From: Flavobacteriales bacterium
GTDB lineage: Bacteria > Bacteroidota > Bacteroidia > Flavobacteriales > Crocinitomicaceae
Direction: 5' to 3'
NCBI GenBank assembly: GCA_947375085.1
Contig: CANCEQ010000100.1
Span: 1 to 10,510 of the forward strand
Length of the DNA: 10,510 nucleotides
Position 1 is the first letter of the stretch; every line of letters begins with the position of its first letter. Shown one piece after another: positions 1 through 6,419 of the stretch. The notes beneath the pieces are model-generated. The model had not been told where the DNA came from and searched no databases. It was given only the letters and a program-made list of their open reading frames with translations. The position numbers were made by a program, and so were the translations under genes.

Positions 1-2
1 CA

Positions 3-1472
3 GTTAAATACGAAGTGTATTCATTTGAACTTTCTGTAAGAACAAGTTTTATCGATTTAACACACGGATTTGTTAGTGGTACAAGCATTTTTATGTATAT
101 CGAAGAATTGAAAAATACAAAAGGTACTTTGGAGATTTTTCCTTACAAAACTTTCAAAACGATTTCTACAGCGTTGCCTTACAAAGGAGAAGGACTTTCA
201 AAAGAAGTCTCTTCAGAATATGAATTTACAAATTACGATCAGTTAGTAGATTGTCCGATTGAGATTGGAAATCAGGAAGTATTTGAATTCAAAGCTGCTG
301 GAGTTAATCATACAGTTGCAATTTACGGAATTGGAAATCACGATATAAGTAAGTTAAAAGTGGACATGGCGAAAATAGTAGAGAAAACTTCTGCTGTTGT
401 TGGCGAAAATCCGAATAAAAATTACACGTTCATTATTCACAATGTTATTGATGGTCAAGGTGGATTAGAGCATATGAATTCAACAACGTTGAGTGTAAAT
501 CGTTGGACATACGAAGGAAGCGAATACATCAATTTCCTTTCATTAGTTGCTCACGAATATTTTCACTTGTGGAATGTAAAAAGAATTCGTCCGATTGAAT
601 TAGGACCTTTTAATTACGATGAAGAAAATTACACTTCTTTGTTATGGGTAATGGAAGGATTTACATCTTATTATGATGAGTTATTATTGTTGAGAGCTGG
701 ATATTATTCAGAAGAAATGTATTTACCAAAATTATTGAGTTCTTTAAATTATGTAGAAGGATCAGTTGGTACTCGTATTCAACCAGTTGCACATTCAAGT
801 TTTGATGCGTGGATTAAATCGTATCGTCCGAATGAAAATAGTTCAAATACAACAATGACGTATTATTCAAGAGGTGGATTATTAGCAGCTTGTTTAGACG
901 CAATGATTATCTCTAAATTCGAAGGGAAAAAAGGATTGGATCATTTTCTGCAACAATTGTATACTAAATTCTACAAGAAATTAAACAGAGGATTTACTGA
1001 ATTAGAATTTCAAGAAGAATTAGAAGCATTTTTAGGAGAAGATTTAGATCAATTCTTTAAAGATTACGTATTCGGAACAAAAATACCAGATTACAATGCG
1101 ATTTTCTCGAAAATAGGAGTGAAGGTAGAGTATACTGGAGTTGCTAAACCATCTTTCGGAGCAATGACTTCAACAAGTGGAGGAAAAGTAATTGTAAAAA
1201 ATGTGAGAGCAGGTTCGGCAGCTGAAGAAGCAGGATTAAGTGTGAACGATGAAGTGATTGGTTGCAATGGTTTTAGAGTAGATCAAGCGGACTTTGACGG
1301 AATGGTAAATTCAGCTAATACAGGAGATGAAGTAAGTGTTTTAGTAGCTAGAGATGAATTATTGTTTGAATTGAAAGTGAAAATAACAGCTTACGAACGT
1401 CCACAATATAAATTAACGCCAATTGACTCTCCAAAAACAAACGCGTTAAAAGAATATTGGTTGAGAAAATAA
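3..1472 (+). CDS. M61 family metallopeptidase with C-terminal PDZ domain (5' end cut by window)
   Basis: This is a zinc metallopeptidase of the M61 (glycyl aminopeptidase-like) family. The frame is open to the left edge, so the GTG at 15 is not the start; in-frame codons continue to base 3. Compared with usual family length, roughly 100 N-terminal residues, including any signal peptide, lie outside the window. The zinc motif HEYFH is encoded at 552-566 and is followed by LWNVKRIRP. The probable third ligand is the glutamate of MEGFTSYY, whose codon is at 654-656. A PDZ domain occupies about 1120-1390, with the typical stretch AGSAAEEAGLSVNDEV. Members are thought to trim N-terminal glycine or alanine from peptides; the substrate here is unknown. 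The stop codon overlaps the ATG of the next gene by one base, so the two are probably translationally coupled. Family assignment is firm; physiological role is inferred. Confidence 0.93.
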   Translation, partial: VKYEVYSFELSVRTSFIDLTHGFVSGTSIFMYIEELKNTKGTLEIFPYKTFKTISTALPYKGEGLSKEVSSEYEFTNYDQLVDCPIEIGNQEVFEFKAAGVNHTVAIYGIGNHDISKLKVDMAKIVEKTSAVVGENPNKNYTFIIHNVIDGQGGLEHMNSTTLSVNRWTYEGSEYINFLSLVAHEYFHLWNVKRIRPIELGPFNYDEENYTSLLWVMEGFTSYYDELLLLRAGYYSEEMYLPKLLSSLNYVEGSVGTRIQPVAHSSFDAWIKSYRPNENSSNTTMTYYSRGGLLAACLDAMIISKFEGKKGLDHFLQQLYTKFYKKLNRGFTELEFQEELEAFLGEDLDQFFKDYVFGTKIPDYNAIFSKIGVKVEYTGVAKPSFGAMTSTSGGKVIVKNVRAGSAAEEAGLSVNDEVIGCNGFRVDQADFDGMVNSANTGDEVSVLVARDELLFELKVKITAYERPQYKLTPIDSPKTNALKEYWLRK

Positions 1473-2308
1473 TGAGGAATTCATTTTTAGTTGCAGATAG
1501 TGGCGGTACACAAACAGATTGGTGTTTTGTGTCTGAAACGGGTGTTAGAGAATATTTCACGACAAAATCATTTCATCCTTCTAATTGGAATGAAGATTTT
1601 TTTAATGAAATGGATGAATTCTGGAACAGTAAATCTGAACTAAAAAAAATACCCGTTTATTTCTATGGTGCTGGTTGCTTAAATGATTCGAATAAAATAC
1701 ACTTAAAATCCTATTTTGATAAATGGGGCTTTCAGAAGGTTGAGGTTAAATCGGATATTGAAGCGGCGTGTCATTCTACAATTGGAGATTCAAAAGGAGT
1801 AGTAGCTATTTTAGGTACAGGTTCTGTTGTTTGCCATTGGAATGGTTCAACTGATTTTTCAATTAGTGGAGGATTAGGTTATTTACTTGGAGACGAAGGA
1901 AGTGGATATTATTTCGGTAAATTATTGATTTCGAAATTATTAAATTCTGAATTGTCAAATGAATTAACTTCTGAATTAACAGCATTACTAGGAGATAGAG
2001 CAGAATTACTTTCAAAAGTCTACGGAACGAATGGTAAAGCATTTATAGGTTCGATTGGCGCTTTAACGAAAGATTTATCTGTTCGATTTAAAGAGATTGA
2101 GGAAATGCACGAATTGAATCTTCAACTTTTTGTAGATAAATATATCATAGATAACTCTATTCCTTCTATTTCTATTGTTGGAAGTTATGGATTTTATAAT
2201 CAAGATTTATTGCTGAAAATGCTATCAAATAATAACATAATGTTAAATAATTGTGTTCAATTTCCAATTCAAACATTGACAGATTACATTGAAAAAAGCA
2301 CTGTTTAA
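1472..2308 (+). CDS. BadF/BadG/BcrA/BcrD-type ATPase, probable N-acetylglucosamine-type sugar kinase
   Basis: A 278-residue protein of the ASKHA (actin/sugar kinase/Hsp70) fold. The phosphate-1 loop is DSGGTQTDW (residues 9-17). A conserved aspartate follows in SDIEAAC (94-100), then phosphate-2 GTGS (115-118), the family signature GDEGSG (140-145) and a late glycine motif VGSYG (236-240). Bacteroidetes relatives of this size are usually annotated as N-acetylglucosamine kinases or BadF-type ATPases, and the length is normal. The ATG at 1472 was chosen over an in-frame TTG at 1457 because the protein then begins MRNSFLVADSGG, right at the first beta strand, and the ATG overlaps the preceding TAA (TAATG). 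It is probably cytosolic and co-transcribed with the M61 gene. ATPase or kinase class is well supported; the sugar substrate is not shown by the sequence. Confidence 0.87.
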   Translation: MRNSFLVADSGGTQTDWCFVSETGVREYFTTKSFHPSNWNEDFFNEMDEFWNSKSELKKIPVYFYGAGCLNDSNKIHLKSYFDKWGFQKVEVKSDIEAACHSTIGDSKGVVAILGTGSVVCHWNGSTDFSISGGLGYLLGDEGSGYYFGKLLISKLLNSELSNELTSELTALLGDRAELLSKVYGTNGKAFIGSIGALTKDLSVRFKEIEEMHELNLQLFVDKYIIDNSIPSISIVGSYGFYNQDLLLKMLSNNNIMLNNCVQFPIQTLTDYIEKSTV

Positions 2309-2449
2309 TCAATGAAAAGTGTATTTTAGAGGGATAATTGAAATTTAGTTTACAAAGAAGGTCTATTTATCTATGAAAATAAGTTATTGGTAGAATAAAT
2401 AATTTTATATTAAATTAATTTTAGAAATTGCACGTACAAATCTTTATAA

Positions 2450-2848
2450 ATGGAAACACTATTAATAAATGATACTCCTCAAACTCCATACATCAACTTT
2501 GATGGAGGGACAGGTATAATGCAAATCAAAGGTAGATCTATTCCAGATCAGCCAGATGAGTTTTGGGCTCCTATCTTAAATTGGTTTGATTCGTATTTAT
2601 TAAATCCATCACAAAAAACGGTTATTAAAATAGATTTAGAATATTTTAATATCAGTTCTTCTAAAAGGATTTTATTTTTGTTGTACAAACTAAATGAATT
2701 AGTTGAAGCAGGAAACGAAGTAAAGGTGAAATGGATGTACAGAGATACAGATGAAGATATGTATGAAGTAGGCCAAGATTATGCGTATATGGTGAAAGTA
2801 CCATTCGAATTTAAAATGTACGAAGAAGGAGATTTAGTAGAATTTTAA
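2450..2848 (+). CDS. SiaC-like (DUF1987) regulatory phosphoprotein
   Basis: A 132-residue cytosolic protein with no signal peptide or membrane segment. The early stretch TPYINFDGGTGIMQIKGRS, then PDQPDEFWAPILNWFDSYL (about 32-50) and the strand-loop LEYFNISSSK (63-72), match the SiaC family (formerly DUF1987), an STAS-like fold. In Pseudomonas SiaC binds the diguanylate cyclase SiaD and is switched by the kinase SiaB and the phosphatase SiaA acting on Thr68. Here the aligned residue is Ile68, followed by Ser69-71, which is unusual. A 141-bp gap separates it from the BadF gene and a strong terminator follows, so it is likely monocistronic. No siaA, siaB or siaD gene is adjacent. Family call is good; any link to c-di-GMP in this organism is inference. 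Confidence 0.85.
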   Translation: METLLINDTPQTPYINFDGGTGIMQIKGRSIPDQPDEFWAPILNWFDSYLLNPSQKTVIKIDLEYFNISSSKRILFLLYKLNELVEAGNEVKVKWMYRDTDEDMYEVGQDYAYMVKVPFEFKMYEEGDLVEF

Positions 2849-2869
2849 ATCCAATCTTTTAAGAAATAC

Positions 2870-2899
2870 AAAGCCCAGTTAATACTGGGCTTTTTTTTT
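2870..2899 (+). terminator. Rho-independent terminator after the siaC-like gene
   Basis: A perfect 10-bp stem, AAAGCCCAGT / ACTGGGCTTT (2870-2879 and 2884-2893), closes a four-base TAAT loop. The arm runs into nine consecutive T residues (2891-2899). It starts 21 bp after the siaC-like stop. On the opposite strand the stem is followed by a less regular T-rich stretch, so it may also act weakly on the converging ribBA-lolD-TIGR02757 transcript, which ends at 2949. Confidence 0.92.
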
Positions 2900-2948
2900 G
2901 GTGTTATAAATTGAAAATTAAATCTTTTATTGCCAATTTAAATATCTA

Positions 2949-3707
2949 CTAAAATTTTTCAAAAGCTCCCAATCCAAAAAGCGCAAAATCATATTTAGAT
3001 GGGTCTATTGGGTCAAACTCTCTTAATTGAGTCATCATTTCTTCCAGAGCTTTACCGTCATTTTGTTTACGTGTGATAATGCCAAGTTTTCGAGCGATAT
3101 TGGCTGTGTGAACATCTAGAGGAACGGATAATTCACTTGGTGAAATACTTTTCCAAATTCCGAAGTCAACACCTTTATTATCTTGTCTACAAAGCCATCT
3201 TAGGTTCATATTCAAGCGTTTAGCCGCTGAATTCTTAGTTGGGTCTGAAATGTGTTTTTCACTTCTTGTTTTGTGCTCAGTTGCTAAGAAGTTCGCTCTG
3301 AAATTGCTAATACGACCTTGAGAACCGAATAGAGTAGGGTGACTACTAAAAGCCGATTCTAGTCCGCCGTTTTTATAGATATTGTTTAAACTTCTAAAAA
3401 AGAAATCTAAATCATTGACATTGAAAGTTCTGTGAACGAATTTTAAATCTTTTGCTTGAGAATCAGTATAATTTTGAATGAAAGAAAAAGGATCGTTTTC
3501 CATTATAGAAAGTAGTTTTTCACCACTTTTGATTATGCTTGTTCGATTACCCCAGGCAATTGTAGAAACTAAAAAAGATACAATTTCAATATCTTCTTTT
3601 TTTGAAAAACGATGGGGTAATTGAATAGGATCACTTTCAATAAATTTCGGTGAATTGTATTCCTCCGCTTTAAAATCAAGAAATTCTTTTAATTCGTTTT
3701 GGTTCAT
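2949..3707 (-). CDS. TIGR02757 family protein (DUF2400), HhH-glycosylase-like, function unknown
   Basis: A 252-residue cytosolic protein matching the TIGR02757 family in length and conserved blocks. Seen are AWGNRTSIIKSGEKLL (51-66), the core AAKRLNMNLRWLCRQD (161-176) followed by GVDFGIW (179-185), PLDVHTANIARKLG (196-209) and a terminal FALFGLGAFEKF. The block PLDVHTANIARKLG resembles the segment of endonuclease III-type helix-hairpin-helix DNA glycosylases that contains the catalytic aspartate (V-D-T/V-H). No iron-sulphur cysteine cluster is present. The start ATG lies 1 nt after the lolD stop, which implies translational coupling. A DNA- or RNA-directed role is plausible from the fold resemblance only; no function is established to my knowledge. 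Confidence 0.88.
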   Translation of the reverse strand: MNQNELKEFLDFKAEEYNSPKFIESDPIQLPHRFSKKEDIEIVSFLVSTIAWGNRTSIIKSGEKLLSIMENDPFSFIQNYTDSQAKDLKFVHRTFNVNDLDFFFRSLNNIYKNGGLESAFSSHPTLFGSQGRISNFRANFLATEHKTRSEKHISDPTKNSAAKRLNMNLRWLCRQDNKGVDFGIWKSISPSELSVPLDVHTANIARKLGIITRKQNDGKALEEMMTQLREFDPIDPSKYDFALFGLGAFEKF

Positions 3708-3708
3708 A

Positions 3709-4365
3709 TTAAATAGATAATAATAAACCGTCTTTCATTAAGTATTGTTTATCAGCCATTTTAGCTAAAGCATCATTGTGTGTAATAATGACAAATGTCT
3801 GATTAAATTCGGAACGCAAATCAAAAAATAATTGATGCAATTCTTGAGAATTATGAGAATCTAAGTTTCCAGAAGGTTCATCAGCAAAAATCACTTTAGG
3901 TCGATTGATTAACGATCTTGCAACAGCCACTCTTTGTTGTTCTCCTCCAGATAATTCACTTGGTTTATGATCTCCTCTAGACGTTAAACCTAATAATTCT
4001 AGAAGTTTTGAAGCTTCTTTTTTAGCTTCATTCATAGAAACACCTTTGATTAAAGCGGGTAAACAGACGTTTTCAATCGCAGTAAATTCAGGCAATAATT
4101 GATGAAATTGAAATATAAACCCAATATTGGTATTTCTAAATTCAGATAATTTATTAGAAGATAACGAAAAAGGATCAATGTTATTGATTAATACTTTTCC
4201 GTTATCAGGCTTTTCAAGGGTTCCTAAAATTTGAAGTAATGTTGTTTTACCAGCACCTGAAGCTCCTACAATAGAAACAATTTCACCGTGTTCAACGTGG
4301 AAATCAATCCCTTTCAATATGGATAAATCACCATACGATTTTGTCAGAGCTGTTGCCTTTAACAT
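3709..4365 (-). CDS. lolD: ABC transporter ATP-binding protein, LolD type
   Basis: A complete 218-residue ABC ATPase. Walker A is GASGAGKT (34-41), the Q-loop glutamine is Q86, the signature is LSGGEQQR (138-145), Walker B is VIFADEP (158-164), the D-loop is GNLD (166-169) and the switch histidine is H196 in IITHND. Length and motif flavour fit the LolD/MacB/FtsE group, where a separate LolC/LolE-type permease releases lipoproteins from the inner membrane. No permease gene is in the window, so the partner must be encoded elsewhere and the LolD assignment is by subfamily resemblance; a MacB-like exporter ATPase is the main alternative. Its ATG shares one base with the ribBA stop (TAATG), and its stop is 1 nt before the next gene. 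Confidence 0.86.
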   Translation of the reverse strand: MLKATALTKSYGDLSILKGIDFHVEHGEIVSIVGASGAGKTTLLQILGTLEKPDNGKVLINNIDPFSLSSNKLSEFRNTNIGFIFQFHQLLPEFTAIENVCLPALIKGVSMNEAKKEASKLLELLGLTSRGDHKPSELSGGEQQRVAVARSLINRPKVIFADEPSGNLDSHNSQELHQLFFDLRSEFNQTFVIITHNDALAKMADKQYLMKDGLLLSI

Positions 4366-5579
4366 TATTTTTTCAATTTAATTGAATGTCCCATTTTATC
4401 TCTTTTCGTAATCATGTACTCTTCGTTGTGTTGATTACTTTCAACTTCAAGAGATACATTCTCAACGATTTCCAAACCATAACCTACCAATCCAGTACGT
4501 TTTGTAGGATTATTCGTCATTAATTTCATTTTAGAAATTCCTAAATCTCGAATGATTTGTGCTCCGATACCGTAGTCTCTTTCATCCATTTTGAATCCTA
4601 ACATTAAGTTAGCTTCAACTGTATCGTAACCATCTTCTTGAAGTTTGTAAGCTTTTAATTTATTAATCAATCCAATACCACGACCTTCTTGATTCATATA
4701 AACGATAACCCCTTTTCCTTCTTTTTCGATAGTTTGCATCGCTGCGTGTAATTGAGGTCCGCAGTCACATCTGCAAGAACCAAAAATATCACCAGTGATA
4801 CAAGAAGAGTGAACTCTAACTAATACAGGTTCATCTTTTTTCCATTCCCCTTTTACCAAGGCTAAATGTTCTTTTCCAGAATTTTTTTCTTTGTAAGCGT
4901 GTAATTGAAAATCTCCCCAAGCAGTTGGCATTTTAACATCTACTAAACGGTCGATTAACGATTCAGTTTTAATTCTGTATTCAATTAAATCTTCAATTGA
5001 AACAATCTTTAAATCGAATTTTTGAGCTATTTCAAATAATTGAGGAAGACGAGCCATTGTTCCATCTTCATTCAAGATTTCAACGATTACACCTGCTGGT
5101 TCAAATCCTGCTAAACGAGATAAATCAACAGCGGCTTCAGTATGTCCAGCTCTTCTCAAAACACCTTCTTTTTTCGCTCTAAGAGGAAAGATATGTCCTG
5201 GTTTCCCTAATTCAGAAGGGTGAATTGTAGGATCTATTAATGCTTGAATTGTTTTTGAACGATCGCTAGCAGAAATTCCTGTAGTACAACCGTGACCATT
5301 TAAATCAACAGATACAGTAAAGGGTGTTTCGTAAGCAGCTGAATTAGATTTAACCATTAATTCTAATCCTAATTCATCACATTTATCTTCTAAAAGTGGA
5401 GCGCAAATTAATCCACGTCCATGAGTAGCCATAAAATTGACAATCTCAGGCGTTACATTTCTTGCAGCAGTTAAAAAGTCACCTTCGTTTTCACGATCTT
5501 CATCGTCAACAACAATAATAACCTTTCCATTTTTTATTTCTTCGATTGCTTCTTCAATCGTATTTAATTTAAATTCCAT
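4365..5579 (-). CDS. ribBA: Bifunctional 3,4-dihydroxy-2-butanone-4-phosphate synthase / GTP cyclohydrolase II
   Basis: A 404-residue fusion catalysing two entry steps of riboflavin synthesis: ribulose 5-phosphate to dihydroxybutanone phosphate plus formate, and GTP to diaminohydroxy-ribosylaminopyrimidinone phosphate. The RibB half (about 1-203) has [10 protein letters not shown] (25-34) and [12 protein letters not shown] (142-153). The RibA half (about 206-404) has zinc ligands C260, C271 and C273 in [17 protein letters not shown], the motif NQEGRGIGL (296-304) and DERDYGIGA (332-340). Both domains look catalytically intact. It is the first gene of a tightly packed ribBA-lolD-TIGR02757 cluster and lies 46 bp after an exported hypothetical gene on the same strand. 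That gap is too short for an FMN riboswitch, so flavin control at this point is not evident. The ATG at 5579 begins a normal N-terminus. Confidence 0.96.
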   Translation of the reverse strand: MEFKLNTIEEAIEEIKNGKVIIVVDDEDRENEGDFLTAARNVTPEIVNFMATHGRGLICAPLLEDKCDELGLELMVKSNSAAYETPFTVSVDLNGHGCTTGISASDRSKTIQALIDPTIHPSELGKPGHIFPLRAKKEGVLRRAGHTEAAVDLSRLAGFEPAGVIVEILNEDGTMARLPQLFEIAQKFDLKIVSIEDLIEYRIKTESLIDRLVDVKMPTAWGDFQLHAYKEKNSGKEHLALVKGEWKKDEPVLVRVHSSCITGDIFGSCRCDCGPQLHAAMQTIEKEGKGVIVYMNQEGRGIGLINKLKAYKLQEDGYDTVEANLMLGFKMDERDYGIGAQIIRDLGISKMKLMTNNPTKRTGLVGYGLEIVENVSLEVESNQHNEEYMITKRDKMGHSIKLKK

Positions 5580-5625
5580 TTTCAGAGTTATATAAAATCT
5601 ATGTTGTAAATAGTATGAATATTCT

Positions 5626-6345
5626 TTATAGTTGTTTTTCTAAGTACCAAGCTTTTTTATCTTTCTTGGATTTATCATCTGTTAGATAATAACGTTTTGT
5701 TCTAGTAAAACGAGCCATCGGGTAACCTATAATTGAGCCTACCAAACCTGTTTTTATGAAATTAAAATAAGCTTTGTTGTTAATGCTGAAATACGCATTG
5801 TGATCAGCCGTTTTTTTGTTGTAAGCGATTGATATAACTGGAGCGGCAATTAAGGCTATTGAAGCAGAAACAATTAATGTACCTCTTCCAATAGTATGAA
5901 TTAGATTTCTTTTTGGCGAACTGTAATCAATAGCTACTAATTTAGATAAGTCGATCATTCTAGGTTTTTCGTTTTCAGAATAGTAAAAACTAGAATAATC
6001 GTTTGAACTGTTGATAACAGAACCATCTTTAAAATTTTGTTCGATAGTTTCATTGCTCACATCGAATTCAATGTATCCTTCTTTTAATTCACGGATATTT
6101 CCATTACAGAAATAAACTTTGTTAAGAAGGTTTGAATCTGCAAATTTCTCTACATAAGTAATAGTGTAAGCACTTACTTCTTTTAATTTGATTTTTTTTG
6201 TTGGTTTAGCAGAATTGACTAGAAGATATCTGTAATAAACAGAATCTTCAGGAATTTGAGCTGTATTGACTTGGTTTTCTTGAGAGAATGTTGAAAATGA
6301 AAGTATTGAAGTAACAAACAATACTATTAAATTTTTAAGAATCAT
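5626..6345 (-). CDS. Exported hypothetical protein with C-terminal hydrophobic segments
   Basis: Not recognised as a named family. The 239-residue product starts with a signal peptide ([20 protein letters not shown], then SQ before a likely cleavage near residue 22). A beta-rich region of about 120 residues follows, including [15 protein letters not shown] (76-90). A hydrophobic stretch at about 155-174 ([20 protein letters not shown]) is probably a membrane helix, and a weaker one lies at about 198-212. The tail is lysine-rich (KSKKDKKAW). An envelope location is likely. It starts downstream of the M3-peptidase terminator and ends 46 bp before ribBA, so it may begin that transcript or stand alone. 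No function can be assigned. Confidence 0.75.
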   Translation of the reverse strand: MILKNLIVLFVTSILSFSTFSQENQVNTAQIPEDSVYYRYLLVNSAKPTKKIKLKEVSAYTITYVEKFADSNLLNKVYFCNGNIRELKEGYIEFDVSNETIEQNFKDGSVINSSNDYSSFYYSENEKPRMIDLSKLVAIDYSSPKRNLIHTIGRGTLIVSASIALIAAPVISIAYNKKTADHNAYFSINNKAYFNFIKTGLVGSIIGYPMARFTRTKRYYLTDDKSKKDKKAWYLEKQL

Positions 6346-6365
6346 ACAGATTTAATATTTTATAT

Positions 6366-6413
6366 CAAAAATAAGAAAATCAACTCGATTGTGAGTTGAT
6401 TTTCTTATTTTTT
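6366..6413 (-). terminator. Rho-independent terminator after the M3 peptidase gene
   Basis: A perfect 20-bp stem (6367-6386 pairing with 6393-6412) encloses a six-base loop, GATTGT. The G/C-containing part next to the loop is ATCAACTC/GAGTTGAT and the outer part is A/T only, giving a T-rich run on the minus strand. It lies 7 bp beyond the stop of the M3 peptidase gene, so it most likely ends that transcript. Because the stem is symmetric it could work in both directions, although no plus-strand gene reads into it here. Confidence 0.9.
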
Positions 6414-6419
6414 AATGAA

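Noticed and set aside
1348..1560. 70-codon minus-strand open frame
   Set aside because: It lies antisense across the M61/BadF junction, both of which have strong family motifs, and its product has no recognisable domain.
2387..2418. TTG-N21-TAAATTAA as a promoter for the siaC-like gene
   Set aside because: Only a partial match in very A/T-rich sequence; a promoter is expected in this gap but this one cannot be supported.
4997..5182. 61-codon plus-strand open frame inside ribBA
   Set aside because: It is antisense to the well-conserved RibBA coding sequence; the translation has no family features.
6366..6373. TATTTTTG on the minus strand as a promoter element for the 5626-6345 gene
   Set aside because: It matches TAnnTTTG but is part of the terminator stem, and no TTG-type upstream element lies at the right spacing.
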